NCBI GenBank assembly: GCA_021736215.1
Contig: JAIPGI010000007.1
Coordinates: forward strand, 1 to 55,072
Direction of reading: 5' to 3'
Length of the DNA: 55,072 bases
From: Candidatus Altimarinota bacterium
GTDB taxonomy: Bacteria; Patescibacteriota; Gracilibacteria; UBA4473
The position numbers and the translations under genes are program-made. The notes under the pieces are model-generated. The model searched no databases. It was not told the DNA's origin and was given only the letters and a program-made list of their open reading frames with translations. How positions within the stretch are numbered: position 1 is the stretch's first letter; the number at the start of each line of letters is the position of its first letter. Positions 42,990 through 51,809 of this stretch are shown here, piece after piece.

Positions 42990-43616
42990 TTATAGCTTAG
43001 AGAAAGATTTGTTTTTTGGTCTTGGATGAAAACGGAGTTCGTGGTCGTCCAAAATAATTTTTGCACCGGGAAGTCGATAATCGTGATTTCGTTTGATTTT
43101 TTCCATCTGAGCATATTGTAGGCAGGACTCTATCCACCGCCAGAAAAAAGAAATTTTTTTACATTCCCATCCCGGGTTCGGAGAAGTTTTGAACCCGGGA
43201 TGGGGACGAAACTGCTCCCCGAAGGAGTGTACCCATACTTCATTTTCTTGAACAAATTTTTTATACAATAAACAGGGGTCATACAAAGGAATATTGTGTG
43301 AAAAAAGATTGGCGCTATACGCGTCCTGCTCGCGAATTTGTAGATGAGTGTCGGTGATGAAGTGGTTTGGACAGATTTTTCCTGCATGGCGATCGTCAGT
43401 ACGCATTTGCCAAAAAAATTTCAAAATTCCAAAAACAAAAAACCTTGCTGTCCAGATTTGACCATCTTTGGCAATAAGAAAAAAATCAATATCGGACGTT
43501 TCCTTTGCTCGGTTTTGGGCGACAGATCCCGAAAGAAAAATAGCTTTCACTCCAGGCGCTAGACCAAGAATATTTGCCCAGAAAAGAGCTTTTTTTAGCA
43601 ACGCTTCATTTGTCAT
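42990..43616 (-). CDS. Nucleotidyltransferase-domain protein with repeat insert
   Basis: 208 residues. The pol-beta-type site LSGSVAQNRAKETSDIDFFL (GS, DxD) is present; the rest is a helical domain. It may transfer a nucleotide to a protein or RNA, or be a toxin-type (MNT-like) enzyme; no HEPN partner is adjacent. The start ATG (43616-43614) lies within a GTCATGCTG...AGCATCT repeat, so the repeat supplies the start codon. A CCCGGG palindrome (43169-43201) is read in frame as HPGFKTSPNPGW. Confidence 0.8.
   Translation of the reverse strand: MTNEALLKKALFWANILGLAPGVKAIFLSGSVAQNRAKETSDIDFFLIAKDGQIWTARFFVFGILKFFWQMRTDDRHAGKICPNHFITDTHLQIREQDAYSANLFSHNIPLYDPCLLYKKFVQENEVWVHSFGEQFRPHPGFKTSPNPGWECKKISFFWRWIESCLQYAQMEKIKRNHDYRLPGAKIILDDHELRFHPRPKNKSFSKL
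43169..43201. repeat. CCCGGG palindromic element inside the nucleotidyltransferase gene
   Basis: ATCCCGGGTTC, 11 bases, GAACCCGGGAT. Read on the minus strand it encodes HPGFKTSPNPGW. Confidence 0.9.
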
Positions 43617-43637
43617 GCTGAATTTATTTCAGCATCT
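43612..43637. repeat. GTCAT...ATCT hairpin at the nucleotidyltransferase start
   Basis: GTCATGCTGA-ATTTA-TTTCAGCATCT. The complement of its GTCAT contains the ATG used by the gene at 43616. Confidence 0.75.
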
Positions 43638-43706
43638 CTGTATTCTTTTTGCAAATGGGATTGGGAGAGATTTTCAATTTGCAATTTACAATTGTCAATT
43701 TCCAAT

Positions 43707-44543
43707 TTATTTTATTACTAATAAATCTCCTTGGCTGATGTTGAGTCGTGTCGCGTCCCAGATATTGGCGTCAAATCCCGCTACGAGGGGGGTTCCAATT
43801 TGAAATTCAGCACCCTCAAAAACTACTTCTTTGAAAAAATTATACTTTTGATTCAGTGCTTCTGATTTTTCGGACAAAGCTCGAAATTTCTCTCCATGCA
43901 GTCGATAAAAAACATAACTTTCTGAAAAATCCTCAAAACAATTTGTCATACTGTACCCGCTCACGAAATCCTTTCGTTGGCTTTCGGGTTTTGTGGCAGT
44001 GGCTCCAGCCCAAGAAATACGATAAAAATCGACACTTTTGTCATCTTCAAAAATAGGAGTATTTCCATCTCGGAATTCTGTGGCACCTCCATTAAGACTT
44101 TTGAGTACTCCCAAATCAACAATATGCCCCATTTCGTGAACAAACACAGAAATGAGCTCGTCGGAGGTTTCGATTGATGCAGAATGGAGGATAAGTGTTT
44201 GAGAATTTGCCATACCACGGGATACATTTGTTTGATTTCGAATTTCAATGTTTTTGAGTTGTGCCGTGTGGAGAGGTGGAAGTCCTACGATAGCTTTTCG
44301 CAAATCCTCTCTTATCTTTTTGAGAGCGAGTGTGTCTGTGGGATCTTGTCTAAAATGTGTTGCTGAAAAGTGTCCATCCCAAGGGAGAGCGATCGAAATC
44401 TTGTTGTTCGGTTGTATCGTTGTTGTACGAGATGATCTACTCCAAGAATGATATTGTGCGGCTGAAGCATGATACGAGGGGCTAGAAGGAAGTGTATTCC
44501 ATCCACAGAAGAGACTCGCCAGCAGAAGTATGAAAAATTTCAT
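43707..44543 (-). CDS. Secreted zinc metalloprotease-like protein
   Basis: 278 residues from ATG 44543 (MKFFILLLASLFCGWNTLP, a signal peptide); an upstream ATG at 44594 would spoil it. VFVHEMGHIVD is an HExxH zinc site, and FEDFSESYVFYRLHG about 65 residues later offers a glutamate as third ligand. It is probably an exported peptidase. Its target is unknown. Confidence 0.82.
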   Translation of the reverse strand: MKFFILLLASLFCGWNTLPSSPSYHASAAQYHSWSRSSRTTTIQPNNKISIALPWDGHFSATHFRQDPTDTLALKKIREDLRKAIVGLPPLHTAQLKNIEIRNQTNVSRGMANSQTLILHSASIETSDELISVFVHEMGHIVDLGVLKSLNGGATEFRDGNTPIFEDDKSVDFYRISWAGATATKPESQRKDFVSGYSMTNCFEDFSESYVFYRLHGEKFRALSEKSEALNQKYNFFKEVVFEGAEFQIGTPLVAGFDANIWDATRLNISQGDLLVIK

Positions 44544-45124
44544 AATAAAAATGCACAAAAGGAGAAATGCTTTTGTGTTTATTTTGTAACGCACTTTTAA
44601 ATAAAAAATACATAAATGTCAAGAGTATTTTTCATCTGAATCGTGAAATTAGTTTTCTGTTTTGTTTAAAACATTTCCCCTCTCTCTTTAGAAAAGAGAG
44701 AATCCCGCTAAGGCGGGAAGAGAGATTTGAAATCCCCCTTTTATTCCCCCTTTTTCTAAGGGGGAGGGCACTTTCTCTTGTTCAAGGGTTCTTTCTATAT
44801 TTCATAACTCTAGTAATTTTTCATCCTAAAAAAATCCCCCTCACTTTTGTCGGAGCCAGTGTGGCATAGCCCACACTGGTTCCGTGACATTTTTTCGTAG
44901 AAAGTGTTATGGACCGGATGTCCTACGGAACACCCGCTCCGACAAGGGTATCGTTTAGTAATGAATAATGAACAATAAGTAAGGAGCAATCTTTTGAGAC
45001 CGGTTTCGCATATCGACACGAACTCGGAAAAGTTTAAGTTTAGCAGATATCGCAATGACGATGGAGGAAAGAACAAAGGGCGGTTATTCTTGATTCTTTT
45101 TTTGAAATCCTCAAAATACCCACG
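44544..45124. other. Repeat-rich gene-free region
   Basis: About 580 bases with no supported gene. Palindromes CTCTCTCTTTAGAAAAGAGAG and CCCGCTAAGGCGGG (44682-44720), then CCCCCTTTTTCTAAGGGGG (44746-44766), a three-armed element at 44847-44945 and short ATGAATAATGAA-type tandem repeats near 44950. The small frames here do not resemble proteins. Confidence 0.65.
44847..44945. repeat. Three-armed inverted-repeat element
   Basis: TTGTCGGAGC (44847-44856) pairs with GCTCCGACAA (44936-44945). Inside is CCAGTGTGG-CATAG-CCCACACTGG and a second arm closed by TTCCGT/ACGGAA and CGTAG/CTACG, with GGAC...GTCC at its tip. The fold is a three-way junction and would suit a structured RNA or a mobile palindrome. 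Confidence 0.65.
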
Positions 45125-46156
45125 ATGAAATTAGAAGAAGTTTTTCACGCATTGCTCAGCTCTCCCAATATTGCTTCACAAAAACCTATTTTTGAAAAAT
45201 ACGATAAAAATGTGCAAGGAAATACCGCTTGGGAAAGGGGAGCTGTTGCGGCCTCTATAATGACTCCTTTCCGTGATTATCTGGAATTATCGGAAACAAA
45301 ATCAAAAGTCGGGGTGGCAGTAGCTTCTGGAGGAAATCCAAATATTGCTCGTATTTCTGCTCGTACAGCTGCAGAACATGCAGTAGTAGAAGCAATTGTC
45401 AAAGTTTCCTGTGTCGGGGGGATACCTTTGGCGGTGACGGATTGTTTAAATTTTGGAAATCCAGAAAAAGCTGACCAAATGGGCGAGTTTGTGGAAGGAG
45501 TAGAAGGAATAAAAACCGTTTGTGAAGCGTTCAATATTCCTATCGTGTCTGGGAATGTGTCGTTCTATAACGAATCTTCGGGTCGCTCTATCCCCCCAAG
45601 TGCGATTGTTTCTGTGTTTGCACGTGTTGAAGATCCCAGCCAGATTCCCTGTCTTGCATTGAAATCGAGAGAAACCATATTTCTTGTTGGAGAGCGATCA
45701 AACGAGCTTGGTGGATCAGAATTCCTCAAAATCTGTCATCAGATAGATACTCGGCTTCCCCAATTAAATTACAAAAAACTTCTGAGTTGGTTAAAAATAT
45801 TGAGAGATACTCATACTCAAAAAATAATATCTGCGGCACTTCCCATTCTGAGAGGGGGACTTTTGATGACTTTGGCTCAAGGGTGTTTTCAGGGAAAGTG
45901 TGGAGCTATGCTTGTGGTTCCATCAGATGCTCTAGAAAAAATCCCACAATTTCTTTTTTCAGAAGCACCAGGAGTTCTTATTACAACTGAATATCCAGAG
46001 AAAATAAGGAAGTTTTTTGGAAGTTTTGCACAAGAGATTGGAAAAACAACGGACTTGTTCCATTTAGAGATTCTTTCAAAAAGCAAAAAAATACTAACAG
46101 AAGATTTGACCCAGAGTGCGGAAAGATGGGAAAATAAGTTGCGTGAAATATTCTAG
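45125..46156 (+). CDS. C-terminal half of a PurL-like protein (FGAM synthase-related)
   Basis: 343 residues. It aligns only with the second PurM-like module of PurL (FGAM synthase, about 740 residues): YDKNVQGNT, ARTAAEHAVVEAIVKVSCVG, PLAVTDCLNFGNPEK and VSGNVSFYNESSG are near-canonical. The N-terminal half is missing and no other purine synthesis gene is nearby. The later DxSEGG motif is replaced by LPILRGGLLMTLAQG. It is either a specialised paralogue or a decaying gene, although the frame is intact. It lies 16 bases before the pilin-like gene and seems co-transcribed. Confidence 0.82.
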   Translation: MKLEEVFHALLSSPNIASQKPIFEKYDKNVQGNTAWERGAVAASIMTPFRDYLELSETKSKVGVAVASGGNPNIARISARTAAEHAVVEAIVKVSCVGGIPLAVTDCLNFGNPEKADQMGEFVEGVEGIKTVCEAFNIPIVSGNVSFYNESSGRSIPPSAIVSVFARVEDPSQIPCLALKSRETIFLVGERSNELGGSEFLKICHQIDTRLPQLNYKKLLSWLKILRDTHTQKIISAALPILRGGLLMTLAQGCFQGKCGAMLVVPSDALEKIPQFLFSEAPGVLITTEYPEKIRKFFGSFAQEIGKTTDLFHLEILSKSKKILTEDLTQSAERWENKLREIF

Positions 46157-46172
46157 ATTTTCCGTTTCCAAA

Positions 46173-46715
46173 ATGAACAAAATATTTGCGGTTCTTTTTT
46201 GTACTTTTTTATTTTTTGGAAGCATTTCAGTGGCAAGAGCATCGTGGTGGGATGATGTGACGGGTTTTGCTGAAGATGTTGAATGTATTATTGATTTGGA
46301 TATTGATTTGCAGTTTCAATTTGGAGATGAAGCACCAGTTTTTGATGGTCCTGGACTCAAAAAAGGTGCTCGATTGGTTCGTTGTCAATTAGACCAAAAC
46401 GTATCCAAGGAAAAAGACTTAAAAAAACTTATCGTCGGGTGGATGAATTTTTTGTTGGGACTTACAGCGGTCTTGGCAGTAGTGGCTTTTGTGTGGGCCG
46501 GATTTACTTACGTCAGTGCTATGGGGGACGATTCTCGAGTCGAAACAGCGAAAAATACAATTCTCTATACAGTCATTGGAATCTTACTTATTTTGGGATC
46601 GTATGCGATTGTGAATACACTCATGAACGCTCGATTTGGCACCGAAGGGGGGCAGGCTTCGCGAGGAATACACTATGAGATATCTCACTTTCTTTCTTCA
46701 AATAAAAACATATGA
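46173..46715 (+). CDS. VirB2/TrbC-like pilin-type membrane protein
   Basis: 180 residues from ATG 46173; the longer frame upstream overlaps the PurL-like gene. A signal peptide (MNKIFAVLFCTFLFFGSISVARAS) precedes an acidic stretch (residues 25-60) and two hydrophobic helices (about 90-113 and 126-148) joined by SAMGDDSRVETAKNTILYTV, the standard VirB2/TrbC arrangement. Such proteins are common in CPR genomes. Its stop overlaps the next ATG (ATGA at 46712-46715). Confidence 0.85.
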   Translation: MNKIFAVLFCTFLFFGSISVARASWWDDVTGFAEDVECIIDLDIDLQFQFGDEAPVFDGPGLKKGARLVRCQLDQNVSKEKDLKKLIVGWMNFLLGLTAVLAVVAFVWAGFTYVSAMGDDSRVETAKNTILYTVIGILLILGSYAIVNTLMNARFGTEGGQASRGIHYEISHFLSSNKNI

Positions 46716-49402
46716 AAAAAGTTTTTCTTATTTTCACGGTTTGCTTAGGTATTTCTGCATGGGCGTCCCCTGCGTTGGCAGCGAGTGATTTTTGGGAAGG
46801 AGTGGGAGCAATGGGGCAAGAAATATTTGGAGAAATCACGGGACAAGGAGTGCCTGAAGGAAAGTTTGAACTTCCTCCTTCTGAGTCATTTAATCAAATA
46901 GGAGAAAACACATCGGCAAGGGGATATATTCTCAATGTTTTAAATTTCGCACTTTCATTTCTTGGAATTATTGCGGTAGCGATGATTATTTATGCAGGAT
47001 TTTTGTATGTCACGGCAAGCGGAGACGATGGACAATCAGAAAAGGCCAAAAATATTGTCATGTATGCGGCGATAGGAATTTTGGTTATTTTAGTTTCCTA
47101 TGCGTTGGTAAACACTCTTATTACGCAGGCAGGAAGAGGGGGGGATGATAGAGGAGAATGTGGGAATGGAATTTTAGAAATAGGGGAAATGTGTGATAAC
47201 GGAGAAGCCAATGTAACAGGCGTAGAAGGAGCTTGTCCTACGACTTGTCGTACTATTTGTGGAAATTCAATCAAAGAGTTTGGAGAAGAATGTGATGATG
47301 GGAATAGGCTCAACGGAGATGAGTGTTCTGCGACTTGTAAAACAGGGGATGGTGCAGAAGAGATTTCTTCGAATGGCGGAGGAGTGAGTGACGTTTCTTC
47401 TAATATAAGTATTACATCTGCTACTGGGGGAGCTTCGGATTTTGGAACGAATATTTTTGTTTCACTCGCTGGAGCACAGGAAGGAGAAGGATTGACATTC
47501 GACTTAAATATAGGGGATGTCTCATCGGTTTTATGGAATTTTGGAGATGGCATTCAAAAAGAACTCACTGGGACAAGTACAACAACTCATAGATACGGAT
47601 CGGAAAAAACGTATGTTATAAAAGTTCTTGCTGAAAATTCAAATGGAGATAAATTTATCGGTTCTAAGAATCTTGTGGTCGGAGGAATACAAGCTCAGTT
47701 CTCTTCGAGTCCAGTAGAAATTATGAAAGGGGATATAGTTACTTTTAATGCTGCGCAATCAAAAACAAGCGTTGGCTCTATAGTTGATTATCGATGGAGT
47801 TGTGGTGGAGGGGGGGGGTGTTTTCCTTCTGGAACGGGAAAGCAGTACAATGTAACTTTTACTGAGGCTGGACAATATAGTGTAACACTTGAAGTAGAAA
47901 CCAATATCGGAGCGAAACAAAGTATTTCAAAGGATATTGAAGTTCTCAACAACAAACCAATTGCCAACTTTATTTGTACCAAATCAACCAACTCACTTAC
48001 TCCGGCAGATTATACGTGCGATGCGAGCGAGAGTAAAAATATAACAGGCACTTTAACAGGGCTTGTGTACTTGTGGGATGTAGCAGGAGAAGCCAAGACG
48101 ACAGCAACTCCTTTCTTGAGTGGGACTTTCAATTTTCCAGGAGACAAAACGGTAAGTTTGACCGTAACCCAGGTTCGTCAGGGCGAGGTATTGGAATCAG
48201 ATCCTTTCTCTTTTACAATTCTCAATGTTAAAACACTTGGGGTAGATTTTAATGCACCTTCTTATCCTCTTATCAAAGGAGTGGAATTCACATTCTCCGC
48301 ATCAGGGACTCCAGCAGAAACATATAAGTGGACATTCCCAGCTGAAGCGGCTATTCCTGCTACAGATCCATTATTAAATTTCCCGAGCGTCAAGACGTAC
48401 TTTAATACAGTTGGTGGACCATACCAGGTGGCTCTTACCGTTACCAAGGGGACGGAGTCGAATACCATTACCAAAAATGTATATGTTCGAGAAGAAGGTC
48501 AATTTATGGCTATTCCTGAGGTAACTATCAACGGGCAGATATTTCAAGATCCTACGACTGTAACTCTCAATCGAAAAGATACCCGTTCCTTCGCTTCAAA
48601 ATCCATTGATGAATTCGGAGAGTTTAGTCCTAGTAGTAATATGACGGAAACGTGGTCAGTGGATGGGAGCATTATTTCAGATCCGGCGCAAATCTCTCCG
48701 AAATTTACACAAGTAAAGAACTACTCTGTAAGCCTCAAAGTTTCTCGTCCTGGGAATCCCAATGTGGGAGATACGGCAAGTTTTCAGGTGGTTGTTGAAA
48801 ATATAAATCCACAGGTCTCGAGTGTGACGGAGGATCATACGAACCTGAATAATGTTCAGGTAACAGCAAATGCAACAGACGAAGATGGAACAATTCAGAA
48901 ATATACGTTCAGATTACTGGAAGCGGGACAAATAAAACAAACGCAGATAGTAACAGAAAATATAGCTTACTTTAATATTTCTTCGGAAGGAGGGGGAGAA
49001 CACACATTCCTTTTTGAAGTTCTCGTTGAAGATGATAACGGGGGGACAGCAACCCAAAAAACGAATCCTTTTATCGTAAATATACCAGCAACCAATACCG
49101 CTCCCCAGTTGGGAAGTATCGCTGTATCTCCATCACTCAAAGTTGGGGTAAATGATGATGTATTTTTTACTATCAATGTCCAAGATAATGAGGGGGATGC
49201 TCTTTCTTATACATGGGATTTTGGGGATGGAAACACGTTTGAAGGGCAGTTGGGAGCGGCTCCAGGATTACGAACAATTACTACTTCTCATAGTTATCCA
49301 ACAATAGAGAGTTATACAGTCAATGTTACGGTAGATGATAATATGGCGCCGCCAGTCATTTCTAATTCGGTCAATGTAAGAGTAATGCAACTTGCTCCTT
49401 AA
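46712..49402 (+). CDS. VirB2-like pilin fused to DUF4215 Cys-rich and PKD domains
   Basis: 896 residues. Signal peptide (MKKVFLIFTVCLGISAWASP), then two pilin-type helices (about 70-95 and 105-130) with the same TASGDDGQSEKAKNIVMYAA linker as the preceding gene. Next are two Cys-rich repeats (GECGNGILEIGEMCDNGEAN and CGNSIKEFGEECDDGNRLNG, DUF4215-like), then several PKD modules, with WNFGDGIQ and YTWDFGDGNTFEG in the first and last. A membrane-anchored surface protein that presents long Ig-like modules, made in tandem with the short pilin-type protein. Coupled translation (ATGA). Confidence 0.9.
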   Translation: MKKVFLIFTVCLGISAWASPALAASDFWEGVGAMGQEIFGEITGQGVPEGKFELPPSESFNQIGENTSARGYILNVLNFALSFLGIIAVAMIIYAGFLYVTASGDDGQSEKAKNIVMYAAIGILVILVSYALVNTLITQAGRGGDDRGECGNGILEIGEMCDNGEANVTGVEGACPTTCRTICGNSIKEFGEECDDGNRLNGDECSATCKTGDGAEEISSNGGGVSDVSSNISITSATGGASDFGTNIFVSLAGAQEGEGLTFDLNIGDVSSVLWNFGDGIQKELTGTSTTTHRYGSEKTYVIKVLAENSNGDKFIGSKNLVVGGIQAQFSSSPVEIMKGDIVTFNAAQSKTSVGSIVDYRWSCGGGGGCFPSGTGKQYNVTFTEAGQYSVTLEVETNIGAKQSISKDIEVLNNKPIANFICTKSTNSLTPADYTCDASESKNITGTLTGLVYLWDVAGEAKTTATPFLSGTFNFPGDKTVSLTVTQVRQGEVLESDPFSFTILNVKTLGVDFNAPSYPLIKGVEFTFSASGTPAETYKWTFPAEAAIPATDPLLNFPSVKTYFNTVGGPYQVALTVTKGTESNTITKNVYVREEGQFMAIPEVTINGQIFQDPTTVTLNRKDTRSFASKSIDEFGEFSPSSNMTETWSVDGSIISDPAQISPKFTQVKNYSVSLKVSRPGNPNVGDTASFQVVVENINPQVSSVTEDHTNLNNVQVTANATDEDGTIQKYTFRLLEAGQIKQTQIVTENIAYFNISSEGGGEHTFLFEVLVEDDNGGTATQKTNPFIVNIPATNTAPQLGSIAVSPSLKVGVNDDVFFTINVQDNEGDALSYTWDFGDGNTFEGQLGAAPGLRTITTSHSYPTIESYTVNVTVDDNMAPPVISNSVNVRVMQLAP

Positions 49403-49473
49403 ACAGAAATTCATTGACAATGACGGATAAAATCCATCATTATAAAGTCCAATAAACACCTAAATAAACGCAT

Positions 49474-51681
49474 ATGGATGAGAATAAAAATCCAATTCCA
49501 AGTATCGATAGCGAAGGAAAAACAAATATTCCGGATGTTCCTTTGAAAAATACAGATATTTCATCATTACCAGTTAATAAAAAACCGATGGAGGAAATAC
49601 AAAAAGAAAAAATACAAAACTCTGATTTAGAGGGATACACAGATGGAGAACAACGATCTGGTTCGCATTTTCTTCTCAAATGGTTTTTTATTTTTTCGGG
49701 ATTGCTAGTGGGACTTTTTTATTTCGTACTCTTGTGGGGGTTGGTGAGCGGGAACGTTTCAAACCCCCTATTTGAAACGTTAGGGATTCAACCTCTTGAG
49801 CTGCAACAAACACTACTTCTTCTCACGAATGGAATATTTGGAATATTGGCTTTGATATTCCTTATTGGGACGCTTATTAAGTTTTTTCAGTGGCTTATTA
49901 TCGGAAAGGATGCGGCCAATCGTCGAGAATATGGTATTAAAGCGGGAGTATTTTTTACGCTTTTTGTGGTTAGTTGTGGTATTTGGATAGGACTTTTTTG
50001 GCTTATTACCAATGCAAATGCAGAAAATAGAGGGCTTGATAAATCTATGATACAAACAGATCCATCAAATGTTATTGGTCTCACTTCCCCAGTAAAAATA
50101 GAATTTGATATTGGAACAAAGCTTTTTCAAAGCATAGAGCCAAACCTTATACGGCAGATTAATTGGGACTTTGATGGTGATGGGAAAATAGATGCCTCTG
50201 GCCCGAAGGTAACTCAGCGATTTGTAGACAAGGGAAAAAACAACGGACGCTTTCCTGTTACGGCGACAGTGACATATTTTTCACCTTCGCTGCAAGAGGA
50301 GAAAAGTTTTTCCATGTCCAAGGAAGTTATTATTTCTAATCAAGCGGTAGTTGCTGTTCTAAAAGCGGATCCCATCGCTGGGGAGGTTCCTCTCAAGGTC
50401 AAATTTTCGGCAAAAGATTCGCAAGATCCTGATGGAAGCATTGTCTTGTATGAATGGGATTTGGATGGAAATGGCGAATATGAAATACAAGGAGATTCAG
50501 CCATAACAGCAGAAAAAACATTTGCCAAAGTTGGAGAATTCACCGTCCGACTCAGGACTACTGGTTCTAACAATGATACATCCATTGCTGAACAAACCGT
50601 TATTGCCGGGAGTTCTGAGGAAAATCTCAAAGCGGATATCGTAGCCGAAGAAGGATTTACAGGGGCTGCTCCATTTAGAGTTACCTTGGATGGAGGCCAA
50701 TCTTTTACAAAGTTTGGAGAAATTGTGAAATATGAATGGTTTGTGGCAGGAGATGAAAAAGCTGTTGTGGGACGAAAAATCCAACGGACTTTTCAAAAAC
50801 CAGGCGAATACACAGTTACCCTTACTGTTGAGAATGATCTAGGAGAAAAAAATCGTATTTCAGAAATTTTTCATGTGACGGATGGGCAACAAAAAGTAAA
50901 CCTTCGTGTTAAAACAGTTCCGACAAGTGATCAAGAAGGAGTGGTGAGAGGAATAACACCTTTTGAAGTTGCCTTTAGTGCCAGTCAATCAGAAATAAAA
51001 AACGCTGTTGAATGGCGATGGGACTTTCAAGATGATGGAATTATTGATGCGTATGAAGAAACGGTAGAATTTATCTTCAGAAATGCCGGAAACTATAATG
51101 TGCGATTAACAGTGGTTGATACGGCCAATAAAGAATATATCACATACCAAAAAGTCGTTGTGGCTCGTGCAGGAGCCCAGGCAAAAATATCGGCAAATCC
51201 AACATCGGGCATAGTTCCACTTATGGTAACATTCGATGGATCAGCTTCTTCAAGCGATATAGGGGATATTGTCGATTATATTTGGCAGTTCCCAGGAGAA
51301 GATCCCATAAACTATGGAGCGCATATTGCGTATGAATTTAAAAATGTGGGCACATTTCCAGTCAAACTCAAAATTCTTACTTCAACAGGAGAAACAAATG
51401 AAGTGAGTACTTTGATATCCATCCGATCCCAATATCTTCAAGCACATTTTAAAGCAACTCCAGATGTGCAGGAACCACTCAAAGTATTCTTCGATCCGAC
51501 TTCTTCAATGGGGACATTTACAGAATATTCTTGGGATTTTGGTGATGGTAATTCATCAAAAGAATTTATGGCATCACACACCTACCAAGCAGCTGGTGAG
51601 TACAACGTAGTTTTAAAAATAACAGGGAATACAGGGATCATTTCTACTGAGACAAAAAGAATTACGGTGGTAGCGGAATAG
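49474..51681 (+). CDS. Membrane protein with N-terminal helices and tandem PKD domains
   Basis: 735 residues. A Pro/Lys-rich cytoplasmic segment (1-65), three membrane helices (about 68-92, 112-140, 157-182), and then five or six PKD modules to the end. Three contain calcium-type loops: WDFDGDGKIDA, WDLDGNGEYE and WDFQDDGIIDAYE. It continues the surface locus; TTGACA at 49414-49419 may be part of its own promoter. No enzyme motif. Function: probably an adhesin or stalk. Confidence 0.88.
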   Translation: MDENKNPIPSIDSEGKTNIPDVPLKNTDISSLPVNKKPMEEIQKEKIQNSDLEGYTDGEQRSGSHFLLKWFFIFSGLLVGLFYFVLLWGLVSGNVSNPLFETLGIQPLELQQTLLLLTNGIFGILALIFLIGTLIKFFQWLIIGKDAANRREYGIKAGVFFTLFVVSCGIWIGLFWLITNANAENRGLDKSMIQTDPSNVIGLTSPVKIEFDIGTKLFQSIEPNLIRQINWDFDGDGKIDASGPKVTQRFVDKGKNNGRFPVTATVTYFSPSLQEEKSFSMSKEVIISNQAVVAVLKADPIAGEVPLKVKFSAKDSQDPDGSIVLYEWDLDGNGEYEIQGDSAITAEKTFAKVGEFTVRLRTTGSNNDTSIAEQTVIAGSSEENLKADIVAEEGFTGAAPFRVTLDGGQSFTKFGEIVKYEWFVAGDEKAVVGRKIQRTFQKPGEYTVTLTVENDLGEKNRISEIFHVTDGQQKVNLRVKTVPTSDQEGVVRGITPFEVAFSASQSEIKNAVEWRWDFQDDGIIDAYEETVEFIFRNAGNYNVRLTVVDTANKEYITYQKVVVARAGAQAKISANPTSGIVPLMVTFDGSASSSDIGDIVDYIWQFPGEDPINYGAHIAYEFKNVGTFPVKLKILTSTGETNEVSTLISIRSQYLQAHFKATPDVQEPLKVFFDPTSSMGTFTEYSWDFGDGNSSKEFMASHTYQAAGEYNVVLKITGNTGIISTETKRITVVAE

Positions 51682-51773
51682 TTTTTATCATCCTCGCTAA
51701 GGAAGGATTGAGAAGGAAAAATAGACAAGTGTTTAATTATTTTCACTTCTGGTGAGAAGGCGAAGAACATTAT

Positions 51774-51801
51774 TTGCAATAAAACCACATTGAACTATTA
51801 T
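51774..51801 (+). promoter_or_regulatory. Promoter of the VWA-SLH gene
   Basis: TTGCAA (51774-51779), 16 bases, TATTAT (51796-51801), ending 8 bases before the ATG at 51810. A leaderless message is expected. Confidence 0.6.
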
Positions 51802-51809
51802 TTTGTTCG

